This document shows positions 1 through 6,923 of a stretch of DNA of 43,820 nucleotides, piece by piece. Location: IMG/VR virus record IMGVR_UViG_3300032213_000931, positions 1 to 43,820 of that record. One strand, given 5' to 3'. Origin of the DNA: a virus. Both the position numbers and the translations under genes were made by a program. The notes beneath the pieces are model-generated. The model saw only the letters and a program-made list of their open reading frames with translations. It was not told the origin of the DNA and searched no databases. The stretch's first letter is position 1. Every line of letters begins with the position of its first letter.

Positions 1-17
1 AATCTAGGATTGCAATA
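1..17 (-). promoter_or_regulatory. Fourth copy of the early promoter box, cut by the window edge
   Basis: The box TATTGCAA lies on the minus strand at 17-10, one base after the TAG stop (21-19) of the primase-helicase gene. The same box heads the three other leftward operons (near 4680, 6332 and 7880). ATTGCAAT here is a perfect 8-bp palindrome. The spacer and -10 would fall outside the window, so a further leftward operon presumably begins to the left. That is inferred from the other copies. Confidence 0.5.
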
Positions 18-18
18 C

Positions 19-2064
19 CTATTCGTAAAAAATTACACGTCCCCCTTCGATTTTTAGTGGACCGTCCTTTTCGCGGCTCAAACCGTTGATTGCGCGCACC
101 ACAGACTGGCGACGGATGTCCCGTTTGCCGTCCTCTGGGGCGGGCATAAGCTCCACGGCCTTCTCGACGAGTTCATGTGCGCTGACGCTGTCACGCGAGC
201 CGAACAGGGTCATGACTTCGAGGATGTGATTTTCTACACGTCCACGGCGCTTCGTGCCCTTGCGGTCGGCCGGATCTTCAGTCGGCCTCGACAACTCGGC
301 CTCGACCGCGACGCAGCTGGTGATGGTGTCGCCATCAAAGTCGATGCCCAACTCAATCACTTCGAGCTTGAAGCCCCAGCGGATGCCGTCCTCGCCGTCC
401 TTCATCTTCTCGATCACAATCTCACGCTCGCCGTTCTCGTGGCGTAGCACCTCGATCTGGACGTCGGCTGCGGCCTTCAGGCCTGACCAGCCGCGTGAGC
501 CCTTGCTGAGATCCTTGCCCGCGTGGTGGACAATCAGGATCATCGCGCCGGTGGCCTCGTGCAGCAGGCGGATGTTCGCCAGCACGCGGCCCATGTCATC
601 GGACGTGTTCTCGTTCGCGCCGGGCGAGACCTGCGCCAGCGTGTCAATCACAATCACCTGCGGCGTGCCGATGTTCTTGATCTCGGCAATCACCTCGGAG
701 ATGTCGTCCGCGTCCAGAAAGTTCGGGGCGGCCGTGATTACTTGCATGTTCCGTGCGCCGCGCAGGTCGAAGTCGTGGTGATGGGCGTACGCCTCACCGC
801 GCTTGCCGATCCCCGAACCGCCCTCTGCGGCAATCGTGACAACAAGGCCTTCCTTAGTGCGGCGGCCGCGCCAGTCCCTGCCACGCGCGATTGCGAAGGC
901 GATGTCGAGGGCGACGAACGTCTTGCCAGCGCCTGACGCGCCGAACAGGATGCCCATCTGGGCCTTCGGCAGGACGCCCTTGATTAGCCAGCTCATAGGC
1001 TCGCGCTGGGTCAGGTCGTATATCGGCACAGGGCCGAAGCGGCCGACGCTCTTCTTTGGCAGCTCCGCTTGGATTGCCTCGGCCTTGGCCAGCACTTCCT
1101 CGCGGCTGGGCCCCTCGTACGGGCGATAGCCTGCGTCCTTCGCCATCTTGATGACGGACGCCATGGTGACCTGTCGCTTGCCGGGTGCGGGCTTGAAGCT
1201 CTCCCACTGGTAGCGCAGGCTCTCGGTGCTGGGGTATGTTTCGCCCATGGACGACCAATCGTCCCACAGTTCGAAGCCGTCGTCGTCGCCGTCCGTCTCG
1301 TGGTGCAGGGCCATGCCGACGCGCAGCCACGGCTCGCGGCCCATGCTCGGGTCGAGGACGGCCAGCAGGGCCTCCATCTCGCTGATTGACAGGCCAAGAC
1401 GCGGCTCGCGTCCGGCCATGAAGTCGTCAGGGTCGAAGGTCGCACCGGCCGTCGCGCCGAAGCGGCGCTGACAAAGATCCTGCGTGTGCTGGTCGACGTC
1501 GGCGATGCGGTCCTCATAGCCGAGCATCTCGCACGACGGCAGGATGTTGCCGGTAAAGGTCACGAAGCCGGTCGAGCTGAACGTCTCGAAGCCGAACTGG
1601 TCAGGCGTGGACGCGCTCTTGTGGTTGCCCAGATCGCCCTTCAGCGCGGCGCGGATGCCCTTGCCGCTCGGACTGTACTCGGCGTACGTCCGGTTGACAA
1701 TCTGCTCAATCTCTTTGGGCGTGTTGCCGTGGACGTCGACGCAGTTGTCGAAGTCGAGGAACGTGAACCCGAAGTCGGACAGGGGTGCGAAGCCCACGCC
1801 GTCGAAGCCTGCGCGGATGGCAGCGTCGCGCGCCGCCACGAAGGTGGTCAGCCGGTCACGGTCCTGCGGCCCGCCCTGCGTGCCGTGGCGGCGTGTGCCG
1901 TCGGCCCAGAACGGGATCTTGCGCGGCTTGGCCTCGCCGGTGAAATGCTCGAAGCGCCACATCAACCAGCCGGGCAACTCGCGCAAAGGCTCAGGGACGC
2001 GCACGGCGTGGAGCGATGGCGCTATCGCCGGGACGACGGGCCCAATCGCCCGAACATTATCCAT
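19..2064 (-). CDS. PrimPol / PriCT-2 / RecA-fold helicase fusion (replication primase-helicase)
   Basis: Likely synthesises primers (and possibly DNA) and unwinds the template for phage replication. Numbered from the upstream GTG at 2082 (687 aa), it has an N-terminal primase-polymerase-like half with FLDFDNCVD (about 108-116) and SPSGKGIR (137-144). A PriCT-2-like linker follows at about 230-325. The helicase half has Walker A GASGAGKT (381-388), Walker B VIVIDTL (477-482) and IVHH (517-520), as in RepA/AAA_25 hexameric helicases. The GTG overlaps the methyltransferase stop (GTGA) but has no Shine-Dalgarno. The ATG six codons in (2064) is preceded by GAGGA at 7 nt, so I prefer it (681 aa). 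It is the last gene of the operon from about 4680; the next promoter box begins one base after its stop. No other polymerase is visible in the window. The domain order resembles NrS-1-type replicative PrimPols; domain identity is sure, polymerase activity is inferred. Confidence 0.85.
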   Translation of the reverse strand: MDNVRAIGPVVPAIAPSLHAVRVPEPLRELPGWLMWRFEHFTGEAKPRKIPFWADGTRRHGTQGGPQDRDRLTTFVAARDAAIRAGFDGVGFAPLSDFGFTFLDFDNCVDVHGNTPKEIEQIVNRTYAEYSPSGKGIRAALKGDLGNHKSASTPDQFGFETFSSTGFVTFTGNILPSCEMLGYEDRIADVDQHTQDLCQRRFGATAGATFDPDDFMAGREPRLGLSISEMEALLAVLDPSMGREPWLRVGMALHHETDGDDDGFELWDDWSSMGETYPSTESLRYQWESFKPAPGKRQVTMASVIKMAKDAGYRPYEGPSREEVLAKAEAIQAELPKKSVGRFGPVPIYDLTQREPMSWLIKGVLPKAQMGILFGASGAGKTFVALDIAFAIARGRDWRGRRTKEGLVVTIAAEGGSGIGKRGEAYAHHHDFDLRGARNMQVITAAPNFLDADDISEVIAEIKNIGTPQVIVIDTLAQVSPGANENTSDDMGRVLANIRLLHEATGAMILIVHHAGKDLSKGSRGWSGLKAAADVQIEVLRHENGEREIVIEKMKDGEDGIRWGFKLEVIELGIDFDGDTITSCVAVEAELSRPTEDPADRKGTKRRGRVENHILEVMTLFGSRDSVSAHELVEKAVELMPAPEDGKRDIRRQSVVRAINGLSREKDGPLKIEGGRVIFYE

Positions 2065-2078
2065 GTCGTTATCCTCGC

Positions 2079-3656
2079 TCACAAAACTGAAATCAGGTCA
2101 TCAACGGCGTTGATACGCTCACCAATCCAACGCATTACTGGCACCGCCATACTGTTGCCCAGCGCCTTGTAGCGTGGGCCGTCTGGGCAGTCTGCGGCTT
2201 GCTTCTTGCCCCACGGGATTGCCGTGAAGTTGTCGGGGAAGCCTTGCAGCCGTTCGCACTCGACGGGTGTCAGGCGGCGGACGGTTGAGTTTTGCAGTAA
2301 ACTTGGACCAGAAGACAGACCATCACCGCTTTTTGCGCCAAGGGTCGCAGCGACTTCGCCCGTGACCGTGCCGTTGTATGTGTCCGTGAAGGCTGGCACC
2401 ATGACCCCGTCATGGCGGCCTCCGCTCCCACCCCGTTGTATCGTGCCTGCGAGGTCAACACTGGATGTCAGTTCCTCTGACCACGCGATGGCTGGTTCAG
2501 AGAATATATGCTGATCCTGATTGGTGCTTAACGTGAAGGCCACCTCGTCGGAACCCAGATAGCCCTTGCCGCCGCCCTCACAGCCGCCCCTGACCTTGAA
2601 CGCATGTGCTGCGTCGATTGCCACTGCGTGGTGATCGCCTTTGGTCAGCGTGTACATCGCCTCGCCATCGTGGCCAAGGCCGAGGCCAGTGCTGGCCGCA
2701 GCGTCAGGACTTCTGAACGCGTTCATGCTGTTGATGGGGTACGTAGCCACATACGCCTTTGTGTCTGGCGCGTGATGTGATCCGCTCTGCGTGTTCAAGG
2801 CAGGGCTGATGACTGGAACGATATGATCGAAGTCGCCTTGCACACCACCTTCGCCGGGGCGGCGCGTCCGCAGCGTACCGACAACGTCAGGTTCGTCACT
2901 GGCTGTGCTGGCAATCAGCGCCTCACAGCCCGGGCCGAGGTCAGCGCCAGTGCGCAGCAGCGGGCTGCTGTTGTCGCTGGCAGAGTAGGAGCCGATGCCG
3001 CCGCACTCAAACGTGTCTAAATCAGGTCGTGCCCCTCCGTTGCCGCCACTGCCTTCAGCGCCCGTTGCAGCCGCTCTGGCAACTTCTTGCCGCGTCGGTC
3101 GGCTCGGCGCAGGACGCCCTGACATGCTGTGGCGCTCAAAGAGTACCGCTGCGGCAGGTCGCCAGTCTCCAAGGTATCCGACAACGAACACACGACGGCG
3201 TCTTTGGGCCACTCCGAAGTACTGAGCGTCAAGCACTCGGTAGGCGAGGCCATACCCGAGGTCTTCCAACGCCCCGAGGATGGAACCAAAGTCCCGTCCT
3301 CCGTTCGATGACAGGACACCGGGGACATTTTCCCAGACAATCCAGCGAGGTTGCTCTCTTTGAGCCAGTCGGCAAAACTCGAGCGCAAGGTTACCACGGT
3401 CGTCGTCCAGACCGCCTCGCAATCCTGCGACGCTGAATGACTGGCAGGGTGTTCCGCCGACGAGGAGGTCGATATTTCCATATTGGTTTTTCTCAATCGT
3501 TGTGAAGTCGCCGTGCAATGGCACGTCGGGATAGTGGTGTTGAAGCACAGCACAGGGGAACTTTTCAATCTCCGAAAAGAACGCAGGCTCCCAGCCCATG
3601 TGATGCCAAGCAGAAGTGGCGGCCTCGATGCCGCTGCAGACAGATCCGTAGCGCAT
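2079..3656 (-). CDS. C5-cytosine DNA methyltransferase (Dcm family)
   Basis: Transfers a methyl group from SAM to cytosine C5 in DNA. From the ATG at 3656 (525 aa) the motifs are in order: motif I YGSVCSGIEAAT (3-14), motif IV PCQS with catalytic Cys71, motif VI ENV (109-111), motif VIII QRRRR (151-155). A target-recognition region of about 280 residues follows, then late motifs LTPVECERLQGFPDNF and YKALGNSM near the C-terminus. The long TRD with TYPINSMN and TLTKGDHHAVA is seen in many phage orphan Dcm enzymes. A TTG start at 3692 is possible but would overlap the upstream regulator; the ATG lies one base after that gene's TGA and gives the usual MRYGSVCSG N-terminus. No restriction partner is adjacent, so the role is probably self-protection or marking of phage DNA. 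Specificity cannot be read from sequence. Confidence 0.93.
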   Translation of the reverse strand: MRYGSVCSGIEAATSAWHHMGWEPAFFSEIEKFPCAVLQHHYPDVPLHGDFTTIEKNQYGNIDLLVGGTPCQSFSVAGLRGGLDDDRGNLALEFCRLAQREQPRWIVWENVPGVLSSNGGRDFGSILGALEDLGYGLAYRVLDAQYFGVAQRRRRVFVVGYLGDWRPAAAVLFERHSMSGRPAPSRPTRQEVARAAATGAEGSGGNGGARPDLDTFECGGIGSYSASDNSSPLLRTGADLGPGCEALIASTASDEPDVVGTLRTRRPGEGGVQGDFDHIVPVISPALNTQSGSHHAPDTKAYVATYPINSMNAFRSPDAAASTGLGLGHDGEAMYTLTKGDHHAVAIDAAHAFKVRGGCEGGGKGYLGSDEVAFTLSTNQDQHIFSEPAIAWSEELTSSVDLAGTIQRGGSGGRHDGVMVPAFTDTYNGTVTGEVAATLGAKSGDGLSSGPSLLQNSTVRRLTPVECERLQGFPDNFTAIPWGKKQAADCPDGPRYKALGNSMAVPVMRWIGERINAVDDLISVL

Positions 3657-3657
3657 A

Positions 3658-3894
3658 TCAGATTGTGCTGGGCAAGCTGAGGGTGCGGACAAGATCTGGG
3701 TTCATTGTGTCAGTGCGCGGGATGCCGAACACAGCCTCAAGCATAACGGCGCGCTCGGGTGGCACCCAGCCTCTGGCCTTCCAACTGTAAACGGCCTGAT
3801 GGGTAACCTTCAGGCGCTGGCAGAACTTGACGATACCACCGCCCCGCTCGATGGCGAGGTCAAGGGCGGCGATACGTTCATCTTTGGTGGTCAT
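3658..3894 (-). CDS. Cro/YdaS-like helix-turn-helix regulator
   Basis: 78 aa. The core (about residues 8-55) runs from ALDLAIERGGG through KFCQRLKVTHQAVYSWKARG to PPERAVMLEAVFG, the arrangement of the Cro/YdaS family: a helix-turn-helix with a Q-AVYSWKARG recognition helix, then a Pro-Glu-Arg turn. It is the only recognisable transcription regulator in the window. Its ATG overlaps the stop of the upstream small gene (ATGA), so it is co-expressed with methyltransferase and primase-helicase from the promoter at about 4680. It probably binds phage operators; the TGCAA inverted repeats in the early promoters or the iterons at 7896-8137 are candidate sites, which is inference. Confidence 0.75.
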   Translation of the reverse strand: MTTKDERIAALDLAIERGGGIVKFCQRLKVTHQAVYSWKARGWVPPERAVMLEAVFGIPRTDTMNPDLVRTLSLPSTI

Positions 3895-4082
3895 GCTGCT
3901 ACTTTCGATGTTTCCTGCCTGAAACTCTCTTCTCGGAGGCCCCAGACGCGTGTGATAATCATATGCTCAGTCCTGAGCTGGTTGATTTGGTTGTTGATTG
4001 CGCGCAGCTCAGCTTCGAGCTTGTCGCGCTTGGCGAAGGCCTTGCGGCCCTCTGCGTGGATGGTCTTGAGATCTCGTGTCAT
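3891..4082 (-). CDS. Small coiled-coil protein, unknown function
   Basis: 63 aa. Residues about 12-40 form a charged heptad-like helix (KAFAKRDKLEAELRAINNQI). No known domain recognised. Its stop overlaps the start of the Cro-like gene and its start overlaps the stop of the upstream gene by ATGA, so it is a translationally coupled member of the operon. A GGGGAG Shine-Dalgarno precedes the ATG. Reality is supported by coupling and RBS; function unknown. Confidence 0.65.
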   Translation of the reverse strand: MTRDLKTIHAEGRKAFAKRDKLEAELRAINNQINQLRTEHMIITRVWGLREESFRQETSKVAA

Positions 4083-4309
4083 TTGAAGCGCTCCCCTTTC
4101 TTGCCGATGCGGCCGGTCTTCGGGTTGCGGAAGTGTGCGTCATTGAGCAGGTCGGTCAGACGCTCGATGTGGGTCTTGTGGATGCGGTTCCGCAACTCGG
4201 CCTCTTTCAGCTTTAGCTCAAGCCGAGCGTTCATTGCGAGGGCGTAGTCGGCCTCCGACTTGTAGGCTTCAATCGCCTTGCGTGCGGCCCATGGCCAGAT
4301 GATGCTCAT
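4079..4309 (-). CDS. Small helical protein, unknown function
   Basis: 76 aa. An N-terminal WPWAARKAIEAYKSE is followed by a long amphipathic helix rich in Glu, Leu and Lys, and a basic tail (NPKTGRIGKKGERFK). Start overlaps the upstream stop (ATGA) with GGGAG 7 nt before. No family recognised. The basic tail and helical body could mean nucleic-acid or protein binding, but nothing in the sequence settles this. Confidence 0.65.
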   Translation of the reverse strand: MSIIWPWAARKAIEAYKSEADYALAMNARLELKLKEAELRNRIHKTHIERLTDLLNDAHFRNPKTGRIGKKGERFK

Positions 4310-4620
4310 GCGTACTCTCCCAGTTTTCCGGCGGCGATTGCCTCCTCAATGATGTTGATAAGTTTGGCTGCCAGCTTGTCGTAGCCGACGGCCCAGCCCA
4401 TGGATGCGTAGCGGTGCGCGTCCGTGCGCTCATAGATGTCGAACGAGGTGCCGTGATCCCAGACAACCACGTCGGTCGTCTCGCCTTCGAGGTAAACGTC
4501 GAAGTCGGCAGTCGCGCCTTGCTCAGGCTCGTAGCCGTCCCAGCTGACGGTGATGTCGAGCTTGGTGCGCGCCTTGAGGGCCTTGTTGATCTGGCTTTCG
4601 GTGTATTCAGGGTTGTCCAT
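4306..4620 (-). CDS. Unknown early protein, first gene of the left operon
   Basis: 104 aa from the ATG at 4620 (MDNPEY). An upstream in-frame ATG at 4665 would lie inside the promoter element, so I reject it; AAAGG sits 7-8 nt before the chosen start. The protein is acidic with alternating beta-type segments (KLDITVSWDGYEPEQ, DFDVYLEGETTDVVVWDHG) and a C-terminal helix. I do not recognise the family. It is the first gene after the promoter/leader at 4635-4680. Confidence 0.7.
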   Translation of the reverse strand: MDNPEYTESQINKALKARTKLDITVSWDGYEPEQGATADFDVYLEGETTDVVVWDHGTSFDIYERTDAHRYASMGWAVGYDKLAAKLINIIEEAIAAGKLGEYA

Positions 4621-4634
4621 TTTGGTACCTTTCA

Positions 4635-4680
4635 CGTTGCTGATGCAGCCTTGTGGCAGATGCAATGCAACCTTGCAATA
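4635..4680 (-). promoter_or_regulatory. Early promoter cassette, copy 3 (box, -10, conserved leader)
   Basis: Minus strand: TATTGCAA (4680-4673), 17-nt spacer, CACAAG (4655-4650) as a -10-like hexamer, then after 2 nt the leader TGCATCAGCAACG (4647-4635). The leader is identical over 13 nt to the copy at 7847-7835 and stands at the same distance from the -10. TGCAA-GG-TTGCA forms a perfect inverted repeat over the -35 region. The previous operon's TAG stop lies 2 nt before the box. Confidence 0.65.
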
Positions 4681-4682
4681 CC

Positions 4683-4796
4683 CTATCGATGATTTTCATC
4701 ATCTTTATACTCGTCGATTGCTCGATGCAGCCAATCTCCCACCCAGACTGCGCCCAGCATCAGCAGGATGACACCGATAAAGAGGACGGCCTCCAT
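4683..4796 (-). CDS. 37-aa single-pass membrane peptide
   Basis: The ATG at 4796 overlaps the upstream stop (TGATG). The product begins MEAVLFIGVILLMLGAVWVG, a hydrophobic helix of about 18 residues, then a short polar tail (DWLHRAIDEYKDDENHR). The only upstream purine-rich stretch is weak, so it may depend on coupled translation. It is the last gene of its operon: its TAG stop is 2 nt from the next promoter box. No family recognised. Two other tiny membrane proteins (30 and 42 aa) occur in these early operons. Confidence 0.6.
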   Translation of the reverse strand: MEAVLFIGVILLMLGAVWVGDWLHRAIDEYKDDENHR

Positions 4797-5047
4797 CACG
4801 CGTTGCCTGCTGCGCTGAACATAACCCTGTCCGAGTATGTTCGCACCACAATCATTTGGCCCATGGCTTGGGTAACATCGGCCACATCCGCAAGGTCGTC
4901 CATCGCCATCAGTTCTTTGTACAGCAGCTGGAGCAGGACTTCCGCCCGGCAGATCCGCTCGCTGTCGTCAAAGATGTCCCAGAGGACATCGCCAATCTCT
5001 TGCTTCGCCGTTTCGTACGCTCGATCATAGCGTTCGTCTTCAGTCAT
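4796..5047 (-). CDS. Small acidic helical protein, unknown function
   Basis: 83 aa, MTEDERYDRAYETAKQEIGD onward, predicted mostly helical and acidic in the first half. AAGGG lies just before the ATG. It overlaps the upstream 41-aa gene by 8 nt and the downstream membrane peptide by TGATG. No domain recognised. Confidence 0.65.
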   Translation of the reverse strand: MTEDERYDRAYETAKQEIGDVLWDIFDDSERICRAEVLLQLLYKELMAMDDLADVADVTQAMGQMIVVRTYSDRVMFSAAGNA

Positions 5048-5165
5048 CTTTTTTCCCTTCGATCAGGTGGTTCAGCCCGAGGCGCTTCGCCTCACGCTCA
5101 AGGTGTTGGACCCTGCGCCGAGCCAGCTCCAGCTGCTGGGGCAAGATCCTGATGCGGTACTTCAT
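5040..5165 (-). CDS. 41-aa basic helical peptide, unknown function
   Basis: Open from ATG 5165 to TGA at 5042-5040. The product (MKYRIRILPQQLELARRRVQ then a Lys/Arg-rich helix to KKDD) is basic and helical. GAGG stands 3 nt before the ATG, a tight spacing. It overlaps the next gene by 8 nt, and otherwise this stretch would be the only gap in a gapless operon. No family recognised. Confidence 0.5.
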   Translation of the reverse strand: MKYRIRILPQQLELARRRVQHLEREAKRLGLNHLIEGKKDD

Positions 5166-5185
5166 GTACCTCAGTGCGTCTGGCG

Positions 5186-5263
5186 TCAAAATCGGATCTC
5201 CCCGTCGGCCCAGTCGTAAATATCCCAGCCGAAATTATCTTGCAGGAATTGACGCAGGGTCAT
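5186..5263 (-). CDS. 25-aa peptide, probable minigene
   Basis: ATG 5263 overlaps the stop of the upstream gene (TAATG) and has GGGAG 8 nt before it. The product starts MTLRQFLQDNFGWDIYDWAD and ends GEIRF. Coupling and RBS favour translation. Length and lack of any recognised family keep confidence moderate. Confidence 0.45.
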   Translation of the reverse strand: MTLRQFLQDNFGWDIYDWADGEIRF

Positions 5264-5547
5264 TACCCCTTCTCCCGTATCTCCAGCCCTTGGGCTTTCA
5301 GTGCGGTGCGGATTTCTTCCGCCATGTCTTCGGCATCAGCATCGTAATAACCCATGCTTTCCGCCACCCCCACCAGCGGGTCAGGCTTGGGCTTGGTGAT
5401 GATGAGCGGGTCAAGCATTGCAGCACCCCAACTGGTAACGGCGCAACTCTCAATGACTTTCTCAACCGTATCGCTCACCTCTTGTTTAAAGACACTAAGC
5501 TTTTGCTCGGTGGCTTCGCAGTTTGGACAGTGCTGGGTCTTAATCAT
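5263..5547 (-). CDS. Unknown early protein with an N-terminal CPNC pair
   Basis: 94 aa from ATG 5547, preceded by AAGGAAAGGAAAG. A much longer in-frame extension upstream to 5724 lacks an RBS and overlaps the Cys-rich gene in another frame, so I reject it. The N-terminus MIKTQHCPNCEATEQKL has one CxxC pair; the middle is helical and the C-terminus is an acidic helix (DADAEDMAEEIRTALKAQG). Function unknown. Confidence 0.65.
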   Translation of the reverse strand: MIKTQHCPNCEATEQKLSVFKQEVSDTVEKVIESCAVTSWGAAMLDPLIITKPKPDPLVGVAESMGYYDADAEDMAEEIRTALKAQGLEIREKG

Positions 5548-5563
5548 TTTGCTTTCCTTTCCT

Positions 5564-5770
5564 TTATGTAGCTGAATAGCTTTTGCGTGGGCACATTGGC
5601 GATTGGCACGTTTGCTCACTGGTAGGTGGGCAGATGCAGCCACGCAGCGGTGCAGTATCTTGCTGGCTCCACCGTTCCCGCAGACAGCCAAACTGGGCGC
5701 ACAGGACATTGGCGCAGGGCGCATGGCAGGGTGGTGCTACCCCAAAAGCGGCTAACCATCCTTCAGTCAC
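5564..5770 (-). CDS. 68-aa cysteine-rich protein, possible metal binder
   Basis: GTG start at 5770 with an excellent GGGAGG 5 nt upstream; the start overlaps the previous stop as GTGA. The product carries two Cys clusters: CHAPCANVLCAQFGC (about residues 15-29) and CICPPTSEQTCQSPMC (about 45-60). This spacing suggests zinc or disulphide binding. The stop lies directly before the next gene's Shine-Dalgarno. A 47-codon ORF in another frame lacks an RBS. Function unknown. Confidence 0.6.
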   Translation of the reverse strand: MTEGWLAAFGVAPPCHAPCANVLCAQFGCLRERWSQQDTAPLRGCICPPTSEQTCQSPMCPRKSYSAT

Positions 5771-5949
5771 AGCGACCTCCCAATCTCAATGCCCTTGCGG
5801 ATGCCTTGCTCGACCAGACGCATCCAGACCGTGTGGTCGTATTCGCCAGACATATATAGCGACATTTCTGGGGTATCGCTCTTCGCGGCTTGGTTGGAGC
5901 AGATAGCCCGTGCGGCTTCGCGGATTGTCATATCATCTTCGTTGGTCAT
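5767..5949 (-). CDS. Small early protein, unknown function
   Basis: 60 aa from the ATG at 5949 (MTNEDDMTIREAARAICSNQ). That start overlaps the upstream stop as ATGA and has GAGGA 9 nt before it, so it is better than the ATG three codons earlier. The sequence looks helical with a C-terminal VEQGIRKGIEIGRSL. No family recognised. Confidence 0.6.
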   Translation of the reverse strand: MTNEDDMTIREAARAICSNQAAKSDTPEMSLYMSGEYDHTVWMRLVEQGIRKGIEIGRSL

Positions 5950-6074
5950 CCCCACCATTCCTCTTCCATGCTCTTACGCTCTTCGTCGGTGATGACTGGC
6001 CGGGTGGCGATGAGCCACCCAGTCAGGCCGAGCAGTCCGATGACAATGACGAACAGCAGACGCTCGCCGCTCAT
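5946..6074 (-). CDS. 42-aa single-pass membrane peptide
   Basis: ATG 6074 overlaps the upstream stop (ATGA). The product has one strong hydrophobic helix (LLFVIVIGLLGLTGWLIA, about residues 6-23) followed by an acidic/basic tail (TDEERKSMEEEWWG). Both ends are translationally coupled to neighbours. Function unknown; small early membrane proteins of phages often act on host envelope functions, which is only an analogy. Confidence 0.6.
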   Translation of the reverse strand: MSGERLLFVIVIGLLGLTGWLIATRPVITDEERKSMEEEWWG

Positions 6075-6268
6075 TTGCCGCGTTCCCGCATGGCGACATC
6101 GAAGTCGTGAGCTGCAGTGCGCATGTACTGGCCGATGAAGACGGCGGCGGCTTGGGGTTCGTCCTCTGGCACGATGCCGAAGATCTTTTCGAAGGCTACT
6201 GACGCCTCGTATGCGTATCGGTTGGCCGTCATGTGGGCCTGCTTCATTGCGTCGTCTGGGGTAAGCAT
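6071..6268 (-). CDS. Small helical protein, first gene of the middle operon
   Basis: 65 aa (MLTPDDAMKQAHMTANRYAY onward), with AAAGGAG placed ideally before the ATG. It follows the promoter cassette at 6287-6332. It appears fully helical, without a recognised domain. Confidence 0.65.
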   Translation of the reverse strand: MLTPDDAMKQAHMTANRYAYEASVAFEKIFGIVPEDEPQAAAVFIGQYMRTAAHDFDVAMRERGK

Positions 6269-6286
6269 CTCGTTTCTCCTTTGATG

Positions 6287-6332
6287 CGTTGTTGATGGGG
6301 TCTTATGCCAAGTGCGATTGCACCTTGCAATA
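6287..6332 (-). promoter_or_regulatory. Early promoter cassette, copy 2
   Basis: Minus strand: TATTGCAA (6332-6325), 17-nt spacer, CATAAG (6307-6302), then a leader at 6299-6287 matching 10 of 13 bases of the leaders at 4647 and 7847, at the same distance from the -10. ATTGCA-AGG-TGCAAT is a perfect 6+6 inverted repeat over the -35. The preceding operon's TAG stop (6336-6334) is one base away; TTTTAGCTATTGCAA is shared exactly with the copy at 7880. Confidence 0.7.
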
Positions 6333-6333
6333 G

Positions 6334-6597
6334 CTAAAACTCTTCGCCGCAGGCTTCGCAGAACTCAGCCTCCTCAATCGTGACGGTGAAGCCTGCCTTG
6401 CGCAGGGTGCCGACAGTCAGGCGGTTGGTCAGGATGAGGGATTTCTCCAGCACCTCGCTCAGGCTTTTCTGCGTCTCCCTGTGGGCACGGCGCTCACGCT
6501 CTAACTCGTCGTTGGCGCGCTTGAGCATCTCACTCAGGTTGTCAATCTTCCACTGAAACTCCTCTGGGTTGCCTTCGGGTGTGTCTTCGGTGATCAT
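6334..6597 (-). CDS. Coiled-coil protein with C-terminal Cys pair, unknown function
   Basis: 87 aa from ATG 6597, which overlaps the upstream stop as ATGA; a long upstream extension in this frame is rejected. A coiled coil (about residues 16-55, KIDNLSEMLKRANDELERER onward) is followed by FCEACGEEF with a CxxC pair at the C-terminus. It is the last gene of its operon. Function unknown. Confidence 0.65.
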   Translation of the reverse strand: MITEDTPEGNPEEFQWKIDNLSEMLKRANDELERERRAHRETQKSLSEVLEKSLILTNRLTVGTLRKAGFTVTIEEAEFCEACGEEF

Positions 6598-6827
6598 GGC
6601 TTGTCCTCGTACTTCTGGCGCTCGACCAGCATGGCCTGAGCAACGAAGTAGGCGCTTGCGGCAGCCTCTTCGGGTGTGAACTTGACGCCCTTTGAGCGCC
6701 CAGCCAGCAAGCCGGTGAGCGCCTGCCCAGCGAACCAGTCGCGCAGGCCCATGCCGTCTTGAAACATTTCCCACTCGCCGGGGACGGCTACGGGGAACGC
6801 GCAGATGTCCAGATCTTCTTCAGCCAT
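6594..6827 (-). CDS. Unknown early protein
   Basis: 77 aa, beginning MAEEDLDICAFPVAVPGEWE, with aromatic and helical segments (GLRDWFAGQALTGLL, FTPEEAAASAYFVAQAML). GGGAG lies 8 nt before the ATG. The segment FTPEEAAASAYFVAQAMLVER resembles a short helical motif found in many phage hypothetical proteins; no function is known to me. Confidence 0.65.
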   Translation of the reverse strand: MAEEDLDICAFPVAVPGEWEMFQDGMGLRDWFAGQALTGLLAGRSKGVKFTPEEAAASAYFVAQAMLVERQKYEDKP

Positions 6828-6830
6828 TGG

Positions 6831-6923
6831 TCAGGCTCCCTTCAGTGTCTTGATGATTGCCCAGATGGACAGAACCCCGACGCCCAAAAAGAACGTGGTC
6901 GATGCGATGTGTAAGAGGTTCAT
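6831..6923 (-). CDS. 30-aa single-pass membrane peptide
   Basis: ATG 6923 overlaps the upstream stop (ATGA), and AAGGA sits 6-7 nt upstream. The product is almost entirely one hydrophobic helix (FFLGVGVLSIWAIIKTLKGA) with a Lys-containing end. Function unknown. Confidence 0.55.
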   Translation of the reverse strand: MNLLHIASTTFFLGVGVLSIWAIIKTLKGA

